Source: Actinomortierella ambigua (Eukaryota > Mortierellomycota > Mortierellomycetes > Mortierellales > Mortierellaceae). From it: DNA of 25,552 nucleotides. Shown here one piece after another: positions 1 through 8,992 of this stretch. The notes beneath the pieces were generated by a model, which was given only the letters and a program-made list of their open reading frames with translations, was not told the DNA's origin and searched no databases. A program made the translations under genes and the position numbers. The stretch's first letter is position 1. Every line of letters begins with the position of its first letter. The stretch covers positions 1 through 25,552 of the forward strand of contig JAAAJB010000519.1 in assembly GCA_016098155.1 (NCBI GenBank), read 5' to 3'.

Positions 1-442
1 AATGCCGTGCATGGCGCCAATGTTGGACGGGCCAAACATGTCGCACAGGAAAGCCGGGATACAGCCAAATCCACCGCCGTAGCAGGCTGTCAGGGTCCAG
101 ATGACCAGCAAGAAGGCCCAGTACACACGCTGTTCCATAATCGTCGGCAGCGAGGCCAAGATGATCACCTGCGACAGCAACATGACAAAGAACGAGTTCT
201 TACGGCCGAGACGGTCGGAGACGGACGAGAAGAAGAGACGGCCACCGAGGTTGAAACCACCATTGATGGCGACGATCGTGGCAGCCGTGCTGGCGTCCTT
301 GCCAAAGATGTCCTTGACAATGTTCGCCAGGCGCGACAGGAAGACCAGACCGGCAATCGAGTTTCCAAAGAACATGAGATAGATGAAGCGGTACTCCTTG
401 GAGAATATCACATGAAGACCTTGTGAGAGGGAGGAGTATTGT
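1..442 (-). CDS. MFS transporter, C-terminal half, partial (OFA / monocarboxylate-like)
   Basis: The minus strand is open from position 442 to the left edge and encodes about 147 residues of a major facilitator superfamily protein. Reading 5' to 3' it begins near QYSSLSQGLHVIFSKEYRF, then has a hydrophobic segment, the signature GGRLFFSSVSDRLGRKNSF (the loop G-x-x-SDRxGR of MFS repeats), two more membrane segments and GGGFGCIPAFLCDMFGPSN. The last motif is typical of the tenth helix of the oxalate/formate antiporter group, so this is the second half of a 12-helix carrier, about TM7 to TM10. A CACAG acceptor at 447-443 makes an exon start at 442 likely; a second possible acceptor lies at 421-420. 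The six N-terminal helices should lie to the right but are not visible in 443-3353. The C terminus runs out of the window. The substrate is unknown. Either an exon is very distant or the gene is truncated. Confidence 0.8.
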
Positions 443-671
443 CTGTGACGTGACAGTGTTCGTGCACAGAAGAAGTAGCTTTAGTAGAGGAAGAGGGCTC
501 TCCGGAGGACCCCAATCTATTCAAAAAAAAAAAAAAAAAAAAGACGTCTACTCGTTTATTCCGATGTGTATAAGATATTCAGCGGAACAAGGATCTGTTA
601 TAGACCACTTCCACCGTTACTACCACTATCTACCCACCGCTGTAAACAAGGCGGATCGGCCTAAGAGGATT
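443..671. other. Short spacer or intron 3' part with an A20 tract
   Basis: This 229-bp stretch separates the transporter exon from the stop codon of the F-box gene. Both minus-strand frames I followed meet stops and show no membrane segments. It contains an uninterrupted run of about 20 A (around 523-542) on the plus strand. It would be intron sequence if the transporter gene continues to the right, or intergenic sequence if it does not. Confidence 0.5.
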
Positions 672-2300
672 TCAGCCGCAGCTAGCTTGAGCGCCTATTG
701 CGGCCAACTCCACCACCTTCAGTTCGGGCCAATGAATACGTAACCACTCTCGTATCGGCTCCTCCTGGATCCTATAGACGACGAGCTTCAGTAGACTGGT
801 AAAGTTTGCCTTCATCCACTCGAGTTCGGCGATCCCTTGATCATATAATCGGTACCCCAGCTCCAATACCTGCATCCGCTTCAGTCCATGCAACTGGTCC
901 AATCCAGCCGGCAGTCGCCATGACATATCGTTCACCTCCCGTTGTCCATGTGGTCGACCAGAGAGTACCAGATGTCGAAGGCGCGTCAACCGGCCGAGGC
1001 GCTCCATGAAGACACACTCGGCCTGAATCGGGTCTTTGAGACTGTCGGCCAAACATGTGGTTTTGGGCGGCTCTGTCGTCGCCTCTGAAGGTCGCGAGCT
1101 GGCCTCGAGTCGAGAATGCGGGAGCCAAATCGGAATGTCGAGCGTCTCGAGCAAGGTACAGGCCCAAGGCTGTTCAATAATCTGACGGAGATCGAATCGT
1201 CCGCCGATGGTAATCGGGGTCACCTGGAGAGTCTTGAGCGCGGAGCATTTGGCCAAGACGGCCATGAGGGGTTTCATCGTGCCAATGTCCAATGCTAGGA
1301 CCAGATGTTCGAGTCGCTGACTGTGGCGTTCGGCGACGATCGGCACAACAGACATGGTATTGTGGCCCATTCGAAGGCTTCGAAGCTGATGAGGGGGTAA
1401 GGCCGCCAAAAAGAGAGTAACGATCGAGTCTGCGGTGTATTCGAAAGACAAGGAGGTGAGTCGGGAAAGGATACCCGAGTTGAGGAGATCGAAGGTGGTC
1501 TTGTGGAATGACGTTTGAATCACCCTCAGCCCAGTAATATGCAAAAATTCAATGTTGGGACACCTTGCGAGTAGAGCGCCCCAATCGGCTGCGCCGTCCA
1601 TGTGACTCAAGTATAGCTCCTTGAGAGGTGGAGGTCGCATTTGAGTCTGATCTCTTCTCTCCATTCCCGTCTCTACATCAACTAGTCTCGAATGGTCCGA
1701 GTGGGAGAGTGAGAAGTGGATCTCTTCAAGACGCGGGAAGGCATCCATCAAGCACTGAAAGTCGTCGATTGAGAGCCGCATGTTTGCGTCGAGTATCCTC
1801 AGATTCGATAGGACCAAGGATTGCTTCAGACATTCGAGTACGTTTGTGGTGAGACTCTGTAACTGCGGATTGCGGTCGACCATATCTCCGAACGAAGGCC
1901 ACCGTCGGCTGCCTAGCGCGTAAGATGGATACTTTATGGATTTGAGCAACGTGCACCTTTCACTGAGGAGATCCAAAAACTCATCCAACAAGCTGTCCTT
2001 GGGGAGAACATGAAAGACAAGGTTGCGGATATGGCTGCTGTTTTTGATGATGGTATGCCGCCAACTGCATGTTCTACACAGCGGATCCGGTTCAGAATCA
2101 CTGTGACCTGACGATGTGTGGGCGGTGGCGTCTTCTGTGCTGGGGAGCTTTTTCACCAGGAAGGTCGACCAAGCAAGAGGGTTGTATGCCGCATACCATG
2201 CTTGACTCACGAGAGCACAAGCATGACGATCCTGGCACGCCAAATGTCGAGCCACCATCGCGTTCAACTCTGGGAGACCCATGAGTCGAAGCGGGTCCAT
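672..2300 (-). CDS. F-box / leucine-rich-repeat protein (SCF substrate adaptor)
   Basis: This single-exon gene of 542 residues probably supplies a substrate receptor for an SCF ubiquitin ligase. The frame is open further upstream to 2603, but I chose the ATG at 2300. The F-box starts directly behind it (MDPLRLMGLPELNAMVARHL, then a D-x-x-x-C core and the V-S-x-x-W motif, residues about 5-45), and the 101 codons upstream look non-coding. The rest is irregular leucine-rich repeats: L-x-x-L-x-L units such as LKTLQV, LEHLVLAL, LRHLVLSG and LQVLELGY recur from residue 100 to the C terminus. Skp1 binding through the F-box and target recognition by the repeats are inferred from the family. The target is unknown. 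Such intronless F-box/LRR genes are numerous in Mortierella-type genomes. The gene lies in the same direction as the transporter fragment and 229 bp from it. Confidence 0.8.
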   Translation of the reverse strand: MDPLRLMGLPELNAMVARHLACQDRHACALVSQAWYAAYNPLAWSTFLVKKLPSTEDATAHTSSGHSDSEPDPLCRTCSWRHTIIKNSSHIRNLVFHVLPKDSLLDEFLDLLSERCTLLKSIKYPSYALGSRRWPSFGDMVDRNPQLQSLTTNVLECLKQSLVLSNLRILDANMRLSIDDFQCLMDAFPRLEEIHFSLSHSDHSRLVDVETGMERRDQTQMRPPPLKELYLSHMDGAADWGALLARCPNIEFLHITGLRVIQTSFHKTTFDLLNSGILSRLTSLSFEYTADSIVTLFLAALPPHQLRSLRMGHNTMSVVPIVAERHSQRLEHLVLALDIGTMKPLMAVLAKCSALKTLQVTPITIGGRFDLRQIIEQPWACTLLETLDIPIWLPHSRLEASSRPSEATTEPPKTTCLADSLKDPIQAECVFMERLGRLTRLRHLVLSGRPHGQREVNDMSWRLPAGLDQLHGLKRMQVLELGYRLYDQGIAELEWMKANFTSLLKLVVYRIQEEPIREWLRIHWPELKVVELAAIGAQASCG

Positions 2301-2639
2301 TGTGATGATGTGGAATTGTGTAAGCGGCGATGCAAACAATAATGAGTCAACCGCGGCATCAAGAAGACCCCTTGCTGAATTCACATGCAAAGCCACAAAG
2401 CCACGGCGTTGCATGGCTCTCGTATCGCATGTCGCACGATACGCTAGAGAGGCTAGGGTGGCACCAATTGGTCGTTGCTGCATGGTATAAGGAAGACGGG
2501 GGGGGGACCACGGCATATGTACTGTACTTGGCATGTTGCGGGTAGAAGGCGGCGGTAATATCCGTGAACCACTCGGCGGCGAACGCTGAAATAGGCTCAC
2601 CACCTACATGGACACATCAACCAAGGGGATCAAGGGCAA

Positions 2640-2880
2640 GCTGCCACCTGAAGACAACTCCACTCACCGTTAAAAGCTCGGGCCAAAAATGAACATGTAG
2701 CCACTTGAGCATCTCCGAGCATTGCCCAGCAGGCTGCTGGTGAACGATCTGGCGGAGATTGATTAGGCTGGTCGTCCAATGTGGTGGTTGTCCTGAGCGT
2801 CTTGAGAGTCAAACAGCTCGCCCAGCAGGATAGTCCGTGTTCGCGAAAGTGGCTTCAACAAACTGCACGGAGCAAGACTC
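2640..2880 (-). pseudogene. Decayed fragment of an F-box/LRR gene paralogous to 672-2300
   Basis: On the minus strand two short frame pieces resemble the middle of the neighbouring F-box protein. The piece ASCLTLKTLRTTTTLDDQ (about 2810-2765) matches AKCSALKTLQVTPITIGG of the intact gene. After a one-base length difference, NLRQIVHQQ (2760-2734) matches DLRQIIEQP. At DNA level CTCAAGAC-CTC and ATCTCCG-CAGAT are shared in the same order, 46 versus 47 bases apart. A further piece, MLKWLHVHFWPEL, resembles the tail motif EWLRIHWPEL of the intact protein. Stops interrupt every frame and no F-box is visible, so this is a relic, not a gene. The alignment was made by eye and is short. Confidence 0.5.
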
Positions 2881-3353
2881 GGTGGGGGGTTGCCTCCTAC
2901 TGCGCCTCGTACATTTGCTATCCTAGTCCGGTTCAGAGCTGACGTGTGCGAGGGTGAGGTTCCGACCGAGGAAGGGAAGTGCACTAGGCACAACACAATA
3001 GTGCTGACTGCCAGTGTGCCATGCTTTGCACTAGCACGGCCATCCTGACCCAGAGAGACCATCAACTTTTGGCTCCCAGAGGTGCATGGGGCTGAAATGG
3101 AAGCATGGGGTCTGGACTGGATGACTTGAGGTAACGTGCTCCATTTGTGAAACCAGCCACCAGGTCTTGGCATTGCATGTCTTTTCACTCCTAACCCCAA
3201 TCCACTCTACAGCTACGAGTCGCAATTACCACGACCTCATTACCTCGTCTCTCTCTCTCTCGACACACTCACACTCGCCTGTCGACCAAGCCAAGCCAAA
3301 CCAAACCAAACCAAACTAAAAACCGAACCAACAAAGAGTAGCACGAGATAACA
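2881..3353. other. Intergenic region upstream of the tetraspanin gene
   Basis: No gene is supported here. A 145-codon minus-strand frame covers part of it but has no recognisable domain. The last 110 bp before the tetraspanin start are pyrimidine-rich, with CT repeats around 3248-3261 and then the tandem CCAAG/CCAAA repeat, and probably hold its promoter and leader. Confidence 0.5.
3286..3320 (+). repeat. Tandem CCAAG/CCAAA pentanucleotide repeat
   Basis: About seven units of CCAAR follow one another and stop about 34 bp before the tetraspanin start codon. The repeat probably lies in the promoter or 5' leader. No function is shown. Confidence 0.7.
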
Positions 3354-4128
3354 ATGCTCGTTGTGTATCCAAATGGCCGCCCGCTTGGGTTCGTTCAGAG
3401 TGCAGTGGCTGTACTCAACCTGTTGACCCTCGTACGTAGTATGCCTCTGCACAGTGTTTCTCTGCCATACTCGCTGAAGACGACTCTCTTTTTTGAAGAC
3501 TTGGAGACATCTCCTCCTTTGCTCTATTGATAACCTCTAGGTTTGAGGGAGGAGAATATGATATGCTTCGCTGGAGTGTGGGATGAGCCCAGAGGTTTCC
3601 CACCCGTCGTTGACCCCCCCTCAGCCCCCTTTATTTTCCACAAGTGTGGGAACAAGAGACACCGTGGTCAATGCTCGCCTATTAATCGCCCCCTCCTCTG
3701 TGTATCTGTTCACTCCTATAGCTTGTGGGCATGATCCTGCTGAGTGTTGGCACATTTATCTACTTTGCGCCGGCGGCGGTGTTTGTGAGCTCGACCTTGC
3801 TGCCTCACGTGGTGCTGGTGCTGGGCGCGACGATCTCGCTGATGTCGTTCTTGGGATACTATGGCGCGATCAATGAGAGGCGCTGGGTGCTGTGGATCTT
3901 TTTGTTGGTGCTGCTGATCGCGATTGCACTGCAGATCACCGCAGGCATCGTTGCCTTCATCTATCGCAACCAAGGCACAGAGGTCCTCGACAATGCCTGG
4001 TCGCGTGTCTACCGATCCGATCCACGCGTCGTGCAGGACCTCGAGGCGTTTGTAAGTTTTCTTTTGGAGGGGGGAGGGAGGAGCAGGAGGGTGAGAACAT
4101 CCTTTGTGTACCCCTCGTCTGCCCTCTT

Positions 4129-4162
<34 letters not shown>

Positions 4163-5454
4163 CTTCCCGTTCTTGGTCCATCTGGACATCGGACTTTTAC
4201 CACTGAAAAAGTACAGCAACGTGAGGTACATGGCGACATCTCTTGGGTTAATTATAATAACGCGCGTCTATTTTCATGGTTCGTTCTGAAATAGTTTCAG
4301 TGTTGCGGATTCAATCACATCGCTGATCGAGCGATTCCAGCGACCTGTGCACTGGACTTTCATTTTTACCAGGGCTGTCGCGACAACATTCAGACGGCCT
4401 TCCAGGACAGCTTGCAGGCAATTGGCGTCATTGGCGCTATTCTTGGAGGCATCGAGGTAAGGCGACTAAAAAAAAAAAAAAAAAAAAAAAATGGTGTGTG
4501 GCGAGAGAGTGAAAGAGAGAGAGAGAGAGTACCTTGTTGATGGTGATTGATTTTGGCCCATCATGCAAAAACGTGGGTGTGCGCAAGAAATGCATTGACT
4601 GTTGTGCCGCGTCACTCCAACCGTTGTCTCCACCCCCCACCCCTTCTCTCTCTCTCTCTCTCTCCATCTGCGCCTTGGACGGCTGCTGCTGTTTGTTTTT
4701 GTTTTTTTTTAACTCCTCCATAACCCCATTGAGAAAGGGAGGGTTCGTTCCTCGCATAACTCGCTTGGGCTAAAGTATATCAAAAGTCTTTGTGAGTCGT
4801 GGGACAATGGGAAAGATGGAGGGTGTGCCCATATTATGAGAGACATCAATAATTTCAATGGGGGGGAAAAGATGTACTTCTTTTTTTACGTTCTTTGTGC
4901 TTCGTGTTTCCTCGCACGCATCCCCCTCCTTGCACTGCTCTTCAGAACATCTCAGTAACACGATGTTTTGAAGAAAAAAAAAAGGGTGATACACCGTTCT
5001 CTCAACCCTTCCACGAACACTTTTCAGTTGCATTAATGTTTGGTGGTGTCTCTTTCTCAACCCGCTTGCTGGGTGTCAACAACAAAACAATTAGATGGTG
5101 AGCCTGATTGGCGCAGGACTTCTCTTCCAGCGCCTGAACCGCGGCAGTAGCTACACAAACAGGCGCGACAACAACAACGACGGTGGGCAGGAAGCTCTCA
5201 TGGAGGCGTTGCTGGAGGCGAACCGGTTGAATCAGCAGATTGATAATGCGTACCGTCAGCGGGAGCGGCAGCGGCAAGACCGTTATGCGGCACTGGCGGC
5301 GCAAGTGAACAACACGTCTCGACACCTGGCGCAACAGCTGCAACGTGAGGGATCTGGAACAGATGCTGGATCTGGATCTGGAGCGCCGCTGTTGCATCAG
5401 CCACAGCCTTTGGGACCGCCGCCTTCTTATGGCTCCATTCTCAACAACAAGTAA
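3354..5454 (+). CDS. Tetraspanin with extended coiled-coil C-terminal tail
   Basis: Exons are 3354-3431, 3722-4051, 4301-4456 and 5095-5454. All introns are phase 0 with GT-AG ends, giving 307 residues. Four membrane segments lie at about residues 12-41, 55-76, 81-106 and 174-200. The large outer loop (107-173) has the CCG motif at 137-139 plus Cys152 and GC at 161-162, the four-cysteine signature of tetraspanins, which organise membrane microdomains. Exon 1 ends in LNLLTL and exon 2 continues LVGMILLSVG inside helix 1. Exon 4 starts inside helix 4. The cytosolic tail of about 105 residues is longer than usual. It has Asn/Asp-rich sequence, a Gln/Arg-rich likely coiled coil (221-272), then GPPPSYGSIL, which contains PPSY (297-300) and YGSI (300-303). 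The tail suggests protein partners. The specific tetraspanin subfamily was not identified. Confidence 0.88.
4124..4163 (+). repeat. CT-rich simple repeat in tetraspanin intron 2
   Basis: A CT tract of about 40 bp lies inside intron 2 (4052-4300). Intron 2 is 249 bp, a multiple of three, and stays open in the exon 2 frame until a stop at 4292-4294. Confidence 0.75.
4457..5094 (+). other. Tetraspanin intron 3 (638 bp) rich in simple repeats
   Basis: The intron begins GTAAGG and ends TTAG before the fourth exon. It contains an A tract of about 24 bases (4468-4491), a GA repeat (about 4504-4528) and a CT repeat (about 4646-4664). It holds no supported gene. Confidence 0.75.
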
Positions 5455-5919
5455 TATGACAAGAAAATAACGCACAAGGGAGCAGAGAGATACTCGCGTT
5501 GATTGTTTGAACGTTGATGGATCATGGATAAAGCAAGCCCAGCCCCCCTCCTCCTCCCCTCCCCATGCATGGAGCGGGGATCAATATGTCATTAAAGGCT
5601 TCATTAACCAAATTAGAGGCTAGAAATATGTTGAAAGAGTGAGAGTGAGAGCAGGGCGTGTTGCTAGCGCCAGCTGCAGATGGATGTACCACCTTCACCC
5701 TGTCTGTCCCTTGCTTGGTGCAGGGTCCCCTGATAGTTTAATACGAGGAGCCTGGCTGGCTCGTCATTCTCTCTCCTTCTCTTTGGGTAGCCAAAAGATC
5801 AAAGAGCACATGGAATGTATGGAAGCTGTGCATCTTTTTTGCACTAACAACTGAACCCTGTCGTAGCTGATTGCTGTGCACCGATGCGCTAATCATGACT
5901 ACAGCAAATAACAACAAAG

Positions 5920-5923
<4 letters not shown>

Positions 5924-5950
<27 letters not shown>
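5924..5950 (+). repeat. (GA)n dinucleotide repeat
   Basis: This is an essentially perfect GA repeat of about 27 bp in the gene-free region. Confidence 0.9.
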
Positions 5951-7039
5951 CAGTTGCGGGATGGTGCAAGGGAAATGAAGAATAACCAAAGAAGGTTGTA
6001 TCCAACTTGGATTTGATTTCCTGGGATTTAGGAAGCAACAACAAACAGACAACAAGCCATGTCGATCGAAAAAAAAAACTCATGGAGAGTTGAGAGCGAT
6101 ACTCTTCCCCCCCCCCTTCCCTTCCCTATGGTACTACTGGAATGGGAATACTGTGCTCACACTTCATTCATATCTTGGTTCCCCAGGCCACAATTTCTAA
6201 TTAAGGTATTGTAATAGAGTGAATTAGCGGAAAGAGAAGAGGTAGCGTGAGAGGGAAGGGCTGACTTTACATTTTTTGCTGTGGATCTCTCGCCCACGAA
6301 GAAGAAGAGCAAAGAGAAAGGGCTCTAGTGGGAGGGGAAGAGAAAGAGAGAGGGAGAGATCAGGGACTCAGGGACTACCTGGTATAGGTGGGCGTGCACA
6401 GGGCTGAGGAGAAAGGACGTCAAGGAACAAAAGTTGGGGAGAGAGAGGCTGACTACGGTTGTAGTACGCGCAGTTGTTCTTTTTTAGTGTGTTGTGCCAA
6501 CACGAGTAGACGAAAGCCCTCTCTTTCGCCCATGGGCAAAGAACACAAAGGGGAAAAAGGGGAGAAAGAGTGAAAAAAAGAGGGTCCACACACACACCAC
6601 GCGTCTATTTTTGACCGCCAGGCAGTGCAACAGAAAACCCAAAAATGCTATTTAGGACGCACAGCACAGGGCAAACGATGGCCGAGGGGGGGGAGAGGGC
6701 GGAAGCAGGGGGAAAAGAAGAGATGAAACCTCGCTGCTTGATGGTCTTCTTCTTCTTCTTCTTCAACTTGGGCGGAAGGAAAGCTTTTTCGCAATGCCCC
6801 CGCTAGTAAAAGCAAAAGCACAAAGAGGACTTTTTGCCCGCAGAAGCCAAACGTGCGCTTGGAAAGATGATCACTTGGCTGCTCATTAGTGCACACAGCC
6901 TCTTTTTTCTACAATAGAATGAACTTGTCTCAACAGGAAGGGTGATAACAGTCTCCCCAACTGCCTGGTGATTCAATCGATCAGCCCTTTCCCCTCTCCT
7001 CCCCCCCCTATCATCATGACGGTCCTCCTTTATCCCCCG

Positions 7040-7151
<112 letters not shown>

Positions 7152-7713
7152 TACCCTTTTGCCCGACAAGAATCGCTGAGCAATGCAACAGGACCAGAAG
7201 AAGAGAGGCTCTATAAAAGATGTATGAGAGTGTTTGTGTATGTTGTGTGTGTGTGTGTGCATGAGTGTGTGTCAATGTGTCGGGTATGAGAGATTTCAAG
7301 CATGTTTTCTTTTTGCAGGCGCCCTTTCCCTTCTTTCCCAGTTGCGAGCCAAGAGAGACAGTGAGATGTAGAACAGAGTGAGTGGGGTGGGGGGAGGTGG
7401 GGAGGCGAGCAAAAAGTGACAGCATGGCTACGGAAAAAGAGAACAAACACGCTGCTGATGAGACATGGGCAATTAGCGCACAATACACAATACACAATAC
7501 ACAACACACATACACACACAAAACACACGCGCGTGCAAGCAGAGAACGCGGCGCGGGGGGGAAGAGAGACAGAGAGAGCGAGAGCGAAGAAGGGCGAGTG
7601 AGAGTGAGAATGGGAGTTGAGATAGGGAAGCAGCAAAGACCAAAGGGGCGTAGCATAGTAGCGTAGCCCAAACTACGCAGGCAGAGCAGTCTGAAGAGGT
7701 GCGGCGGAGGGAG

Positions 7714-7717
<4 letters not shown>

Positions 7718-7746
<29 letters not shown>

Positions 7747-7747
7747 C
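7718..7747 (+). repeat. (ACAG)n tetranucleotide repeat
   Basis: About seven perfect ACAG units in a purine-rich context, about 1.25 kb upstream of the start codon at 8993. Confidence 0.9.
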
Positions 7748-7815
7748 CATTCAATTGAAATAGAGTACTTGGCGTCGGACTAAAAAAAAGAGTGGCAATG
7801 GAGATGGGAGCAGCA

Positions 7816-7840
7816 GGGATGGGGGATGGGATGGGATGGG
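7816..7840 (+). other. Potential G-quadruplex motif with AT loops
   Basis: Five runs of three or more G are separated by AT (GGG-AT repeated). This meets the usual G-quadruplex pattern on the plus strand. It lies upstream of the long pyrimidine-rich leader of the gene at 8993. Confidence 0.5.
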
Positions 7841-7867
7841 AAACAGGGATAAGGAGGGGGGAGGACA

Positions 7868-8980
7868 ATGGAGGGGCTTTCCTCTGCTTTGAGAGTCTTT
7901 CTTCTTCTTCTTCTTCTTCATCTCTTCTGCTTCTTGTTGTTCAATCATCCTTTATCGGCTGCTCTTCCTTCTTTTTCCTACTTCTCTCTTACTCTTCTCA
8001 TTCATACATTCTCTCCACTCTCCACCACACTCTTTATTTGTTTTCCATTCTCCTCGGTTCAAGAAGAGCAGAGTTGTGTGTGTCTGTGTGTGTGTGCTTC
8101 TTCATCGATTGCATTCCATTCATCCACCCCACCACCACACCTCCCCATTCACTCGAATCACTCCCTCTCCTTTCCCCCCGAGACACTCAGGCACCAAAAA
8201 ACCCTAACAGACAGACAGTCAGACACTGCACACTCCCTGCTCCAAGTTTCAAAGTCGTTATTACCCCTTCCACTGTACGTACCTTCATGCTTCCCAATCC
8301 GCAACCACCCCCACAAACACATACAGGCACTGTTCATTGTCATGTCCCTATACCTCATTCCACTGGCGAGAAGAATGAAGAAAAACACAAACGTGGTTTT
8401 TTTTTTTCTCCGGCAACCTTTTTTTCCTTCTTTCCTTCCTTCTTTTTTGGCTGGGCCCTTTTTTTTGTTGTTGGACAATATCTCTCCGCCTGTCTCAACA
8501 ACACAGACACAAAGAAACATTAATACTGAATACCCTCCCCCCCCCCCGGTTGAGCAACCAGGCGAACCACCCAGCCAGTTACAACCAGTTAGACCAGCCG
8601 ATGTCTATATCTGGCCCTGGCCCTGGTGGGTGTCTTTCTTGGCCTGCTACTTGTCAGACAGCAGCACACTCTTTGTTGTCCTGTCAGGGCAAAAGGCTGT
8701 GTTCCCTTCCTTCCTTCTTTCTTTTCTCCTTTTCTCTCTGTGCGAGCCATATGGTCGGTCACACACATACTGCCTTCCTTTTGCCTGCTGCTTTCCTTCA
8801 TTCTTCTTCTCTTGTTCATCCATTCACACATTCTCTCTCTCCCACTCACTCTCTCAACTCTCCTCCCACCCTTGACATAAACCATCCTGACTGATCCCCC
8901 CTCTGCCACACCCTACAACTTCAAAGGCAAAAGAAAAACTCATACAGTTCTCCATCCAGTCCTCCTCTCCCTTCTAGTTC
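7868..8980 (+). promoter_or_regulatory. Pyrimidine-rich 5' flank / probable leader of the 8993 gene
   Basis: Over 1.1 kb the plus strand is strongly C+T-rich, with CTT, TTCC and CACA tracts right up to the start codon of the downstream gene. Long pyrimidine stretches before start codons are common in fungal promoters and leaders, so this is likely promoter plus 5' untranslated region. The transcription start cannot be located by eye. The 335-codon open frame inside it is a compositional artefact. Confidence 0.45.
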
Positions 8981-8992
8981 ATGACTCTGTAA
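8981..8992 (+). promoter_or_regulatory. Minimal upstream ORF abutting the main start codon
   Basis: ATG-ACT-CTG-TAA at 8981-8992 encodes Met-Thr-Leu and its stop codon is followed directly by the main ATG at 8993, in the same frame with no spacer. If the transcript starts upstream of 8981, scanning ribosomes would meet this ATG first, so translation of the main protein would need leaky scanning or termination-reinitiation. Confidence 0.6.

Noticed and set aside
525..542. A20 tract read as the poly(A) tail of a retroposed F-box gene
   Set aside because: The tract is A on the plus strand while the F-box gene is on the minus strand, so a retroposed tail would have shown as T there. Similar A tracts are frequent throughout the window.
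2301..2603. N-terminal extension of the F-box protein by 101 codons
   Set aside because: The extension is Pro/Arg-rich without similarity, while the ATG at 2300 is followed at once by the F-box, the usual arrangement in this family.
2763..3200. 145-codon minus-strand frame upstream of the F-box gene, considered as a missing transporter exon
   Set aside because: It has no membrane segments or known motif, and part of it overlaps the F-box relic in a different frame.
7792..8523. 243-codon plus-strand frame overlapping the previous one
   Set aside because: Same cause: low-complexity Ser/Phe/Pro runs with no recognisable fold.
7868..8875. 335-codon plus-strand open frame before the fusion gene
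   Set aside because: It is composed of Ser/Leu/Pro/Phe from C+T-rich DNA with no domain. Pyrimidine-rich DNA lacks stop codons, so the frame is compositional.
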